A DNA stretch of 17,542 nucleotides from RQOF01 sp964394475 (GCA_964394475.1 CAYMXZ010000057.1:1-17542); one strand, 5' to 3'; positions 1 through 7,968 are shown, numbered from the stretch's first letter. Notes: generated from the sequence alone by a model not told the origin. Numbers and translations: made by a program.

Positions 1-368
1 TTCTTTAAAATTATACGTTTTGTACCTTTCTGTTTTCAGCTTCTCAAAAAAAAACCGTTTTGAACAGCGTGACACTATTCTCCACGATTTCTTCTTGTTT
101 TTATTAGAGATGTTTTGACACACGACCTAACTAAAAACAATAAAGCAGGAAAAACAGCGTACTGTTATTAGCGAATACAAGTTATCATATGATTACCTCA
201 AAAACAACAACAAAAATGATTTTTTTTGTAACTGACTAAAATATCGGAATATATTTTTCCAATTGACCTAAAATAGCAAAGCCTCCACAGCGGAGGCTTT
301 GCTTAGCATTTCGTTTATCAATCGTTTGAAATTTAAACAGGTTATTCGTCGATTTTTCTATATGCTAT
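1..368. other. AT-rich stretch without a gene at the window start
   Basis: I see no coding region, tRNA or recognisable RNA here on either strand. The only well-supported element is the hairpin terminator at 275-303, which belongs to the minus-strand gene that follows. A short inverted repeat (AACAG, four bases, CTGTT) lies at about 153-166, but it is too short to call an operator. Confidence 0.6.
275..303 (-). terminator. Intrinsic terminator behind the lipoprotein gene
   Basis: A perfect 12-bp stem (275-286 with 292-303, arms AGCAAAGCCTCC and GGAGGCTTTGCT) encloses a 5-base loop. Read on the minus strand it is followed by ATTTTA, a modest U-tract, and it starts 65 bases after the stop codon of the gene ending at 369. 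On the plus strand no T-run follows, so minus is the better orientation. Confidence 0.75.
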
Positions 369-1991
369 TTATCTGGTTTTGGCCGGACGTGGCAAGTTAT
401 TGGCTTGCAATCCTTGCCCGAAACTGATCATACCTGTGGTGTAATTAATCGTGGCTACTGACCACCAGGCATTCGGATCGTTGCCATTATAATCACATAC
501 TGTAATCGCATGTGGACCAAAAGTCTGTCTCACCTGATTGGCACTTCCTTCATGCAGGGTAATAGTCACCGTGGCGTAAATGGGTTGACCCGTCCACCCT
601 TCATCGGAATAATAATTTACTTCCACATAGTAGGTGCCTGGGATAGCCTCGCCGGGTTCCAGCACGATATTTTCCGGACCATAGCCATCCACATCATCCA
701 CATCTAATTCGGCACCTATTGTGGTAACGGAATGACCATAATAACATCTCTCACCATTCGGATCAATAAAATGCAAATCGACATCCGTATACTCTCCACC
801 CGTCCAGGTCAGGGTCACTCGAATGTCTGAAGAGATGACCAGATTACCATCTTCACCGATCAGGATATTAATAATATCATCATTGGTCATTGGTTCAGTT
901 ATTCGATTCGCCCACATCTTATATAATTCAGTGGCTAACCAACCACCAAACACTCTATTGGACACCAGGGTTGTACCAATCATATAGGACATGAGCGGCG
1001 TCTGGGAACTGGCTGAGTCATAACTTAAACCAGTAGAAACGCCAAAACCAAGGTACAATCCGACCAATCCAGTGGTATTGCTCCCCACCGACTTCGCTCC
1101 CTGAGCATCAAAAGTGCCTTTGGAGATGGGGGTATTATACCAGGCCGCCAGAATATCATCCACTATTTGAGCTGGTTTATTGAATTTGTTAGTGGTGGAA
1201 ACTTTTCCCAGAGTGACATCAGTAGGATGATGTTCGGCTAAAAAACGAAGCGAAGAAAGTAATATGAGGGATTTGTACGCTTTAAAAGTAGTATACTCAT
1301 TAACAACTGGTATGGTGGTTGGCAGATTGCCATTTTCGTCCATCATCATATAAAGCAACGGTAATGATCGGGGGTCATTGGGTTTGGTTAAAGCAACTTC
1401 AAAAAGAGCCTGGACGGTACCTACAAAATCATAGTAGCTGAAATCGTAACTTTCTCCATCTTTCACACCTGACACACCCAGTTCCTCGATGATATCATCC
1501 AGAGTAAGCATTTTATTCAGATTATCCAATGACATTAACATGTTCAGATGAGCATTGGCATATCCATCATTGGTTGCTGGATTATTATTTACCTGGAAAC
1601 CGCAATATTCAATGAGTTTCTGATACGCATTCATATTTGAAAGTGCAGCTACCTCTCCCAGTCGAGTGGCGTTATAGCTGGGCAACACTACTGTATCCAG
1701 GACCGTCCCTGATTTTGAAATATCGACAGCGCCAGAAACCGATTGATAACCATTCGCCGCAATCAGAACATTTTGATTTCCAGTGGCAACTGAAATGGAG
1801 AAAGAACCGGTTTGATTGGTTGCTCCCTGTTTCGTTCCTACCGTTACTACCGCTCCGTAAATGGGATCACCATCCTGGTTGATCACCACACCACTCAGCA
1901 TTGCGGTATCTTTCGATTTGGTGGAACTGTCTCCGCACATGATAAACAAAACTATCATCAACGGAATGGTAAAAATCAACAATTTTTTCAT
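369..1991 (-). CDS. Lipoprotein-like exported protein with carboxypeptidase-regulatory-like and YfaP/DUF2135-like domains
   Basis: A 540-residue exported protein of unknown function. Residues 1-18 form a lysine-plus-hydrophobic signal, followed by Cys19 and a GDSSTKSKD linker, which suggests lipoprotein anchoring. The lipobox is poor, however (F-I-M-C, with Met at -1), so signal peptidase I cleavage is an alternative. Residues about 31-104 look like a carboxypeptidase-regulatory-like beta-sandwich (SGVVINQDGDPIYGAVVTV, then GxFxI and ANGY). Residues about 115-380 are mostly helical and I do not recognise them. Residues about 388-520 resemble the E. coli YfaP/DUF2135 domain (LTWTGGEYTDVDLHFIDPNG, YYGH, GYGPENIVL, YYVEVNYY). 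The ATG at 1989-1991 has a strong Shine-Dalgarno GGAGGT (2003-1998) six bases upstream. It appears to be transcribed alone and has its own terminator. The domain calls are fairly good; function is unknown. Confidence 0.85.
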   Translation of the reverse strand: MKKLLIFTIPLMIVLFIMCGDSSTKSKDTAMLSGVVINQDGDPIYGAVVTVGTKQGATNQTGSFSISVATGNQNVLIAANGYQSVSGAVDISKSGTVLDTVVLPSYNATRLGEVAALSNMNAYQKLIEYCGFQVNNNPATNDGYANAHLNMLMSLDNLNKMLTLDDIIEELGVSGVKDGESYDFSYYDFVGTVQALFEVALTKPNDPRSLPLLYMMMDENGNLPTTIPVVNEYTTFKAYKSLILLSSLRFLAEHHPTDVTLGKVSTTNKFNKPAQIVDDILAAWYNTPISKGTFDAQGAKSVGSNTTGLVGLYLGFGVSTGLSYDSASSQTPLMSYMIGTTLVSNRVFGGWLATELYKMWANRITEPMTNDDIINILIGEDGNLVISSDIRVTLTWTGGEYTDVDLHFIDPNGERCYYGHSVTTIGAELDVDDVDGYGPENIVLEPGEAIPGTYYVEVNYYSDEGWTGQPIYATVTITLHEGSANQVRQTFGPHAITVCDYNGNDPNAWWSVATINYTTGMISFGQGLQANNLPRPAKTR

Positions 1992-2620
1992 ATAAATACC
2001 TCCAGATAAAATAATAGATGAGTGAAAGAAATTAGTTATTAATTAATTGTTTCTTTAATGTTCAGGAGTTTCACACAAGATGGTTAATTAAAAGTTAAAA
2101 TTTTTAACATATAATATTAAATATAGAAAAATGTAAAACATAATTCTTTTTATTATTTTCACCTGTCCTGTAATAAAAATTCCATTTAATTAATCAACCA
2201 GAAACGACAATTTTTATAATACACTCGACATAATTTTGGTATTATTTAGCTTTACTTAAAAAATATTATTCTTTCTAAATTTGACTGAACAGAGCTCACA
2301 TTTATCACAACTTATAGATTGCGTCATGGTATTAATGTTATCTCCTGAAAATGAAAACTTTGAGTAAAACTCTTTATGATCGTACTACTATTATCTATTC
2401 GAAAAATATAATTTCGACTTACAAAAATCACTTTTTAATTATAAATTCCAGGGTTTAAATGTAGATGAATGTTTTTCAATCCGTGTGTTTATAACTTAAT
2501 CGAATATGTTTTTTTAAAGAAAATAAACGTTTACCTCAAAAACCAAGTTTGATTAAAATAATGAACGAATCCAAATTAACACTTTCTTTGATTTGTTAAT
2601 TGCGGTATCGGAATGAACCT
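1992..2620. other. AT-rich divergent intergenic region
   Basis: About 630 bases, very rich in A and T, lie between two divergently oriented genes. No ORF of convincing composition, tRNA or strong hairpin is visible. It must hold the promoters of both flanking genes, but with this base composition many weak -10-like hexamers occur and I cannot choose among them. The clear Shine-Dalgarno of the minus-strand gene is at 1998-2003. Confidence 0.6.
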
Positions 2621-3721
2621 TTGAAAAGATCAAGATTCTGTTTTATCTATCTCATTCTTCTCGCTCAGCTGACATTGAGCTTTTCGCAAGAATTTAGAAA
2701 CCTCAGAAGAGAATTTTTCTTTTACCAGGGCTTGAATTACGGTAGTGATGGTCTCATCCATCCCATCCGTCTGATTTTGAATGGTGGCTACGGTATCCTG
2801 CAAATGGATAATCGCGGAAATAGCATTGTAAAAATCGAATATGCCAATGGTTTTGATAATGTGTGGTGGAACCTGACTCACCCCATAGCTTCCATAGAAG
2901 AAGCCGGATGGAATCATTTTATAGAAACCCAAATTATTCCTATCAGTTTCGATAGCAAAGAAGCCTACTACTGGCCCAATTATACTTTGCATACCATTGG
3001 AGGGGGAATGTCGTTCCGAATGATGGATGAATGGTTTTACGCCCATCGCTTCCCCTATCCGAAGATTCAGGCTCTGCTCACTTTGACAGGGTATCATGTT
3101 TTAAATGAGGCGGTAGAGAGCAATGACTTTGTCGGTTACGATCCCGATCCGATTGCCGATATGCTCATTTTTAATCCTCTGGGTATTTTGCTGTTCTGGA
3201 ACGATGGCATATCCCGATTCTTCAGCCATACCCTGAATATGGCCGATTGGTCCTATCAGGTATCGTATGATCCTTTTCGACAAACCATCGAAAATGTAGG
3301 ACAGAATTTTGTGATGAAGTACTGGTTGACGAAAAAGCAAAACTGGGGTTTGTTTTATCACTTCGGCACGCATGGAGAATTGGGTGTATCCTATAAAAAA
3401 GAAGATGGCCAGTGTTTTTCCTTCGGAGCAGGTCTGGTGGCCAATAAACTGGAAAATCTCAGCAACCGGCCGGATCTTCGTGAACTAACCGCCGCCCTGG
3501 TCTTAACGGCAGGTGTATTTTACGATCGGAACAATTCCCTGCTGGCTTCTCTTATTTACTCCTATACTCAGGATTTTAAACTGCGAATGAATGTGTATCC
3601 GGGTCTAATAAAGATTAAAAATATTTCTCCCGGATTGTACTGGTCAATTAACCAGAGAAATCATCTCAGCCTTGGCCTTACTCTACGTTTTCTCCCGATC
3701 GGCCTGTCCATCTCGCCCTGA
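2621..3721 (+). CDS. Exported, probably outer-membrane protein of unknown family
   Basis: I do not recognise this protein (366 residues from the chosen start). It begins with a clear signal peptide (KRSRF, then a hydrophobic run ending LSFSQ). The body is rich in aromatic residues and alternating strand-like segments. Examples are GLFYHFGTHGELGVSY, CFSFGAGLVANKL, LVLTAGVFYDR, SLLASLIYSYTQDFKLRM and HLSLGLTLRFLPIGL, as expected of a beta-barrel. The conserved-looking stretch ADMLIFNPLGILLF near the middle is reminiscent of DUF3943-type outer-membrane proteins, but only weakly. No ATG lies near the signal peptide. The open frame reaches a TTG at 2600 with no ribosome site in front. The TTG at 2621 has GGAATGA upstream and gives a normal signal-peptide n-region, so I prefer it. 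DoxX starts 89 bases downstream on the same strand. Confidence 0.7.
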   Translation: MKRSRFCFIYLILLAQLTLSFSQEFRNLRREFFFYQGLNYGSDGLIHPIRLILNGGYGILQMDNRGNSIVKIEYANGFDNVWWNLTHPIASIEEAGWNHFIETQIIPISFDSKEAYYWPNYTLHTIGGGMSFRMMDEWFYAHRFPYPKIQALLTLTGYHVLNEAVESNDFVGYDPDPIADMLIFNPLGILLFWNDGISRFFSHTLNMADWSYQVSYDPFRQTIENVGQNFVMKYWLTKKQNWGLFYHFGTHGELGVSYKKEDGQCFSFGAGLVANKLENLSNRPDLRELTAALVLTAGVFYDRNNSLLASLIYSYTQDFKLRMNVYPGLIKIKNISPGLYWSINQRNHLSLGLTLRFLPIGLSISP

Positions 3722-3810
3722 AGGCAGCAAAAAAATTGCAATCACAAGAATAAAAAGATATATTATCGCCGTAAACACTCTTCAATCATTTTAAAGAAGG
3801 AGTATGAATA

Positions 3811-4197
3811 ATGGATATTCTATTTCTGGTAGGAAGAATTATATTCGGCGGATTCTTCATATTTAATGGAATCAATCATTTTCAGCGTTTGACGATGATG
3901 TCTAATTATGCGAAGTCAAAAGGAGTCCCACTTCCCTCCCTGGCTGTCGCACTCACCGGCATTCTTCTCGTCCTCGGCGGACTGAGCATTCTCCTGGGAG
4001 CATTCCCGATCGTGGGTATTATTTTACTGGCACTCTTCTTAATCCCGACTTCTTTTATGATGCACAATTTCTGGACCATCACCGATCCGCAAATGAAGAT
4101 GGGAGAAATGATTAATTTCATGAAAAATATGGCTCTCCTGGGAGCACTCTTCATGTTTCTGGCGATCCCCATACCCTGGACTTTCGGACTATGGTAA
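3811..4197 (+). CDS. DoxX family inner-membrane protein
   Basis: A 128-residue integral membrane protein with four predicted helices (about residues 3-22, 44-62, 65-84 and 106-124). The N-terminus VGRIIFGGFFIFNGINHF is the typical DoxX/DoxD-family signature (RxxxGxxFxxxGxxHF). Next come the short cytoplasmic segment YAKSKGVP and the second-helix motif ALTGILLVLGGLSILLG. Family members are usually 120-150 residues, so it is full length. Some DoxX proteins are linked to redox or thiol stress, but most, including this one, have no defined reaction. The ATG is preceded by AAGAAGGAG at 3794-3802, an excellent Shine-Dalgarno eight bases away. It may be co-transcribed with the gene ending at 3721. 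No strong terminator follows, although a separate promoter serves the next gene. Confidence 0.88.
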   Translation: MDILFLVGRIIFGGFFIFNGINHFQRLTMMSNYAKSKGVPLPSLAVALTGILLVLGGLSILLGAFPIVGIILLALFLIPTSFMMHNFWTITDPQMKMGEMINFMKNMALLGALFMFLAIPIPWTFGLW

Positions 4198-4341
4198 TCC
4201 TTGTTCAAAATTTTTCAATTGTCTTCGTTTTAGTTGATGATTACACCCTGGCACGGTGAGCAGACCTGATTACTGCCTGCAGGATCTTTTTCTATCACTA
4301 TTGTCCTCCTCTCTTTTCCTGGTTATTGTCGTAGTGGCGAC

Positions 4342-4370
4342 TTGACAAAGCAATCTAAATTTAGTAAACT
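4342..4370 (+). promoter_or_regulatory. Sigma70-like promoter before the short CotH gene
   Basis: A perfect -35 box TTGACA (4342-4347) is separated by 17 bases from TAAACT (4365-4370), which matches the TATAAT consensus at four of six positions. Transcription would start near 4377, just before the paired hairpins at 4389-4436, leaving a leader of about 80 bases. This is a match to a general consensus. The promoter code of this lineage is unknown, and Bacteroidota use a different -33/-7 pattern. Confidence 0.45.
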
Positions 4371-4388
4371 TAATAAAATCAAGGAAGA

Positions 4389-4436
4389 AGACGAATATAG
4401 ATTCGTCTGTAAATTAGTGGACTATTTACAGATGAG
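4389..4436 (+). promoter_or_regulatory. Leader RNA with two mutually exclusive hairpins, before the short CotH gene
   Basis: Hairpin 1 pairs AGACGAAT (4389-4396) perfectly with ATTCGTCT (4401-4408) around a four-base loop. Hairpin 2 pairs CTGTAAAT (4407-4414) perfectly with ATTTACAG (4424-4431) around nine bases. It can be lengthened by pairing 4402-4406 with 4432-4436, including two G-U pairs, to 13 bp. Bases 4402-4408 can therefore pair either upstream or downstream but not both. The structure ends about six bases before the likely ribosome site GGTGGTGA (4443-4450). No T-run follows either hairpin, so translation control or RNA stability is likelier than termination. The pairing is seen in the sequence; the regulatory role is inferred. 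Confidence 0.4.
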
Positions 4437-4457
4437 ATAGCGGGTGGTGATAAAAAG

Positions 4458-6407
4458 TTGTTTACTATTGGTTCCGATAAAGTAAAAGTACAAAGGAAAT
4501 TTTTGCATTTTATAGTTGCTCTTTTACCTATAATCTTTCTTTCACCTGTTTCTGCTCAGGTCAATTTCACCTCCTCCAACCTTCCGATAATTGTGATCGA
4601 TACCCATGGTCAGGAGATTCCAGATGAACCAAAAATCACCGCTTCAATGGGAATTATCTATAATGGTCCGGGTCAAAGAAATTATTTGACCGATCCATTC
4701 AATCATTATAATGGCTACATTGGAATTGAAAAACGCGGATCCACTTCCCAGATGTTTCCTAAAAAATCGTATGCGATAGAAACCCGGGATTCGCTCGGAA
4801 ATAATCTGAATTTCCCTTTACTGGAATTGCCCCAGGAAAACGATTGGATACTTTATGGTCCCTACACTGACAAAACCATGCTGCGTGATATTCTGGCTTT
4901 CAAGATTGGACGCGATCTTGGGCATTACGCCAGTCGTTTTCGTTTCTGCGAATTGGTTTTGAATGCGAATTATCAGGGAGTATACATTTTGCTGGAGAAA
5001 ATCAAAAGGGACCGCCACCGGGTAAACATCCGCTCCATGTTGCCCACCTACATTTCCGGAGATGAATTAACCGGTGGTTACATTCTAAAAATTGATAAAT
5101 ATGAAGGAAGTCAGGTGGGAGGATGGAACTCCCCTTTTCCACCTTACCCCGGTGCCTGGCAGCGAATTTATTACCAGTACCACTATCCCGATCCATCGGA
5201 AATCGTTCCTGAACAACAAACATATATTCAGGGTTATATCTTCCAGTTCGAGTCACTGATGAATTCTACCCTCTATCGCGATCCCTTCGCCGGTTATTAT
5301 GATCTGATTAATGTTCCTTCTTTTATCGATTTCTTCTTGGTTTCTGAACTGGGAAAAAATGTGGATTCTTATCGGTTGAGCACTTTCATGTATAAGGATC
5401 GTGACAGTGAAGGGGGTCAATTGACCATGGGGCCGTTGTGGGATTTCAACCTGGCTTTCGGAAATGCGGACTATTATGAAGGCTGGCAAACAAGTGGATG
5501 GCAGTTGAATGTATCCATTTCAGGGGATTACTGGCAGAATCCCTTCTGGTGGAAAAAGTTTTTAGCCGATCCAGTGTTCATGAACCGTACCGCACGGCGC
5601 TGGTATGAATTGCGGCAAAATGTGTTGAGCACCGGCAGATTGCTGGCTTTCATTGATTCATGCGTGGTAGAACTGCAGGAGGCACAGGCCCGGAATTACT
5701 TGTGCTGGCCGATTTTAGGAACCTATGTCTGGCCTAACTGGTACATTGGCCAAACCTATCAGGATGAAATTAATTTTTTAAAAACCTGGCTGCAAAATCG
5801 AATCGGCTGGATGAATCAGGCACTAAATTCTCAATATACCCGAATTGATTGGGTCAATGCCGATTCGCTGGCATTAACTTCACCTGTGAATGTATCTCTG
5901 AAAGTACCATTAAACCACATTGCCAAACAGGTGCTGAATGTGGATTCTTTTACCTTTGTCAGTCGACCAGCGGGTCTCTCGGTGCAGGTATCGAATGATA
6001 CGGTCATCTTCACTTCGTCCCGGGCAGATCAGTACTTTTTTAAAGGACTGGGATGGAGAAACGGAGCCATCGTGGAAATTTCTCCCCCTTTCACCTTTCA
6101 GAGTCAGGCAACAATTTTAGATAATAACCATTTTCCGGTAACGAATGATTTTATTCTCCTGCACCCCTATCCGAATCCATTTAATAACAGAATCACCATT
6201 GAAATTTACCTTCCTGCTTCCCAACCAATCAAATTGCAAATTTTCAACAACAATGGCGGTAAGGTGGCGGATCTTGTCTCTGATCTCGTTTCTGCCGGTC
6301 ATCACCGCTATGTGTGGGATGCCAGCCTGGTATCCAGCGGATTATATTTTGTAAAATTGAACACCTCCCAAAAGATGCTGATTCGAAAAGTAATTCTTAT
6401 GAAATAG
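4458..6407 (+). CDS. Secreted CotH-kinase-family protein with C-terminal sorting-type domain
   Basis: A 649-residue secreted member of the CotH family. Bacillus CotH is an atypical protein kinase that phosphorylates spore-coat proteins; the target here is unknown. A signal peptide ends near VSA-Q34. The CotH domain covers about residues 40-460. Visible elements are RGSTSQMFPKKSYAIE (93-108), WILYGPYTDKTMLRD (130-144), NYQGVYILLEKIK (171-183) and GGYILKID (206-213). The presumed catalytic Asp303 lies in NVDSYR and the presumed metal-binding Asp329 in WDFNLAFG. After about 100 residues of linker or sandwich, residues 568-649 form a YPNPFN-type C-terminal domain ending VILMK, as in type 9 secretion cargo. 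The start is TTG at 4458. No ATG, GTG or other TTG lies between it and the upstream in-frame stop at 4410, and GGTGGTGA sits seven bases before it. Unlike the large CotH protein on the other strand, it has no lamin-tail domain. Confidence 0.9.
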   Translation: MFTIGSDKVKVQRKFLHFIVALLPIIFLSPVSAQVNFTSSNLPIIVIDTHGQEIPDEPKITASMGIIYNGPGQRNYLTDPFNHYNGYIGIEKRGSTSQMFPKKSYAIETRDSLGNNLNFPLLELPQENDWILYGPYTDKTMLRDILAFKIGRDLGHYASRFRFCELVLNANYQGVYILLEKIKRDRHRVNIRSMLPTYISGDELTGGYILKIDKYEGSQVGGWNSPFPPYPGAWQRIYYQYHYPDPSEIVPEQQTYIQGYIFQFESLMNSTLYRDPFAGYYDLINVPSFIDFFLVSELGKNVDSYRLSTFMYKDRDSEGGQLTMGPLWDFNLAFGNADYYEGWQTSGWQLNVSISGDYWQNPFWWKKFLADPVFMNRTARRWYELRQNVLSTGRLLAFIDSCVVELQEAQARNYLCWPILGTYVWPNWYIGQTYQDEINFLKTWLQNRIGWMNQALNSQYTRIDWVNADSLALTSPVNVSLKVPLNHIAKQVLNVDSFTFVSRPAGLSVQVSNDTVIFTSSRADQYFFKGLGWRNGAIVEISPPFTFQSQATILDNNHFPVTNDFILLHPYPNPFNNRITIEIYLPASQPIKLQIFNNNGGKVADLVSDLVSAGHHRYVWDASLVSSGLYFVKLNTSQKMLIRKVILMK

Positions 6408-6445
6408 AAGATTATTTTTAAAAAGGATGATTGGTTCGGTTCTGA

Positions 6446-6464
6446 AAATTAAATTAAATTAAAT
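6446..6464 (+). repeat. Pentanucleotide AAATT tandem repeat upstream of the barrel gene
   Basis: AAATT occurs three times in full plus AAAT (6446-6464). It lies 30 bases before the ATG of the gene at 6495, inside the 87-base gap after the CotH gene. Short tandem repeats at this distance can vary in copy number, but in AT-rich DNA chance is a good alternative. Confidence 0.6.
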
Positions 6465-6494
6465 CTGCTCATATCATAAACCCCGGAGGAAGCT

Positions 6495-7184
6495 ATGTGC
6501 CGAATTTTTCTAAAAGTCTTTTTTATCTCTCTGAATATCATTTTCTTTCACCAATCCGCCTGGAGTCAATGGCAAAATCTGCAATTTGGAATTAAGGGAG
6601 GTTTGAATTTAGCCAGCACAAACCAAAGTCATATTGAAATTGGTGGCGTGATACCGGTTGACTTTGAAAAAAAAGTTAAACCAGCGTATAATGTGGGAGC
6701 GATAATTGAATACTCATTATCCAGAAATCTTTCCATTCAGTTTAATCCAGCCTACAATATAAAGGGTACCAAATTCCAGGGTACGGAAGTAGAGAATTTT
6801 ATTGGGCTCATCGATTTTAAAGTCACCGAAAAATTTGAATACCTGAGTTTTCCGCTTCTGGCCAAATTTAGTATTGAAGCCGGACAAGCCCGACCTTATG
6901 TGTTTATTGGTCCTGAACCGGCTTATTTACTGGCAGCTGAAATAAAGATCGAAGCAGCCGCTATGGTCGGTGTAAAGTTTGACTCAACTTTAAATATAAA
7001 AGATGATCTGCAATCACTGGATATGGGGCTCGATGCCGGCATTGGCATTGAATTTCCAGTAAGCTCTTTCAATGCTTTTTTTGAAGTCAGTTACGGCTTT
7101 GGTTTCATCAATATCAACAGAATTGAAGGTGAAGAAGATGTAAAAAATAGGTTGATCTATCTCAACGCCGGTATTCTATTTTAA
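6495..7184 (+). CDS. Outer-membrane beta-barrel protein, PorT-like (OMP_b-brl_2 type)
   Basis: A 229-residue protein with a signal peptide (about 1-24, ending SAWS before Q25) and the pattern of small eight-strand outer-membrane barrels common in the Bacteroidota/FCB group. The first strand is FGIKGGLNLAS, followed by AYNVGAIIEYSLSRNLSIQF, FEYLSFPLLAKFSI, RPYVFIGPEPAYLLAAEIKI, MGLDAGIGIEFPV and FNAFFEVSYGFGF. The C-terminus is LNAGILF, ending in Phe as barrel substrates of the BAM machinery usually do. The lengths and the YLSFPLLAK and PYVFIGP elements are typical of the porin-like PorT/OMP_b-brl_2 family. PorT itself belongs to type 9 secretion, but this call is family level only. The start ATG has GGAGGA at 6485-6490. 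It may be read through from the CotH gene, 87 bases upstream. Confidence 0.8.
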   Translation: MCRIFLKVFFISLNIIFFHQSAWSQWQNLQFGIKGGLNLASTNQSHIEIGGVIPVDFEKKVKPAYNVGAIIEYSLSRNLSIQFNPAYNIKGTKFQGTEVENFIGLIDFKVTEKFEYLSFPLLAKFSIEAGQARPYVFIGPEPAYLLAAEIKIEAAAMVGVKFDSTLNIKDDLQSLDMGLDAGIGIEFPVSSFNAFFEVSYGFGFININRIEGEEDVKNRLIYLNAGILF

Positions 7185-7214
7185 AAAAAAAGAAAACATT
7201 CAGTTCTTTCTGTC

Positions 7215-7240
7215 ATCCTGGATGGGAAAGAGGATTTTTT
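7215..7240 (+). terminator. Weak possible terminator after the barrel gene
   Basis: ATCCT (7215-7219) can pair with AGGAT (7231-7235) across an 11-base loop and is followed directly by a run of T. The stem is only five pairs, so it is a marginal candidate. It lies in the 61-base gap between two convergent genes, where a terminator is expected. Confidence 0.25.
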
Positions 7241-7245
7241 ACCAG

Positions 7246-7920
7246 TTAGAACTGCAGCTCATCAAAAAATAAGCTTACCTGGCTAATCTCGCTCAACTGA
7301 TCAAGCGCTTTGACAAAGCTGTCGGTTTTCCCCTTATCTTTCAGATTGATATAAAACGATAATTCCAAAATTTGCCCGTCCTCATAAGATTTCACGTTTA
7401 TCAATCGGTACGATTTGCAGTAGTCCTTAAAAACCTGCAAATAAGGAACCGCTTCTTTATCTTCCGACTGCAACATGAATTGTAAAAGAAAATCCTTTTT
7501 GCGGGGATTGGCATAATCCAGTTGATAGAGAACCCAGATCACCGAACTGATAAAAAGCGTTCCTATCAGAGCCAGGGAGTGTAATCCCACACCTGCGGCT
7601 AATCCTACTGCCAGGGCGAAGAAGAGAAAAACAATATCCTGAGTATCTTTTACCGCGGTGCGGAAACGAATGATGGACATGGCGCCGACCAAACCGAAGG
7701 CCCGGGCCAGATTGTTTCCGATGACCATGATGACCACTGCGGTGATCATGGAAAGAATAATCAGGGAATTCACAAAAGTGCTGGAGTAATTGGGACCGCG
7801 GTAAGTCCACTTATAAAATACCGATATGATTAAACCACACAATAAAGCCACAAAGGTATTGAATAAAATTTGGCTGATGCTCAGTGAGAAATTAAAGATG
7901 TTTTGCAAATCCTGATACAT
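7246..7920 (-). CDS. DUF4956 integral membrane protein
   Basis: A membrane protein of 224 residues from the chosen start. Four predicted helices (about 16-36, 49-68, 95-111 and 113-133) are followed by a soluble C-terminal domain of about 80 residues with alternating strands and helices. The diagnostic DUF4956 signature is intact: ARAFGLVGAMSIIRFRTAVK (about 72-91) followed by DTQDIVFLFFALAVGLAAG. No biochemical function is established for the family. Members commonly sit beside VTC-domain polyphosphate-polymerase-like genes, as here, with VTC directly upstream. I take the ATG at 7918-7920 as the start. The open frame also has a TTG two codons earlier (7926), and neither has a clear Shine-Dalgarno. 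The 137-base gap to the VTC gene contains an exact direct repeat, so this gene may also have its own control. Confidence 0.88.
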   Translation of the reverse strand: MYQDLQNIFNFSLSISQILFNTFVALLCGLIISVFYKWTYRGPNYSSTFVNSLIILSMITAVVIMVIGNNLARAFGLVGAMSIIRFRTAVKDTQDIVFLFFALAVGLAAGVGLHSLALIGTLFISSVIWVLYQLDYANPRKKDFLLQFMLQSEDKEAVPYLQVFKDYCKSYRLINVKSYEDGQILELSFYINLKDKGKTDSFVKALDQLSEISQVSLFFDELQF

Positions 7921-7944
7921 TTTCAATCGAACATAGTTTTTGAG

Positions 7945-7968
7945 ATGATTTTATTTAATGATTTTATT
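7945..7968. repeat. Two exact 11-base direct repeats upstream of the DUF4956 gene
   Basis: ATGATTTTATT occurs at 7945-7955 and again at 7958-7968, separated by two bases (period 13). The pair starts 25 bases before the ATG of the minus-strand DUF4956 gene. The placement suits a double operator or activator site, but the local AT richness makes a chance repeat possible. Confidence 0.55.

Noticed and set aside
153..166. Inverted repeat AACAG-CGTA-CTGTT as a possible operator
   Set aside because: Only five base pairs per arm in AT-rich, gene-free DNA, with no gene start close enough to give it a role.
2630..3097. Open frame of 155 codons on the minus strand
   Set aside because: It is antisense to the exported protein at 2621-3721, with no ribosome site and no recognisable motif.
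4262..4300. CCTGCAGG palindrome and nearby T-run as a terminator for the DoxX gene
   Set aside because: The only stems that reach the T-run are four pairs long with mismatches, so I cannot support a terminator.
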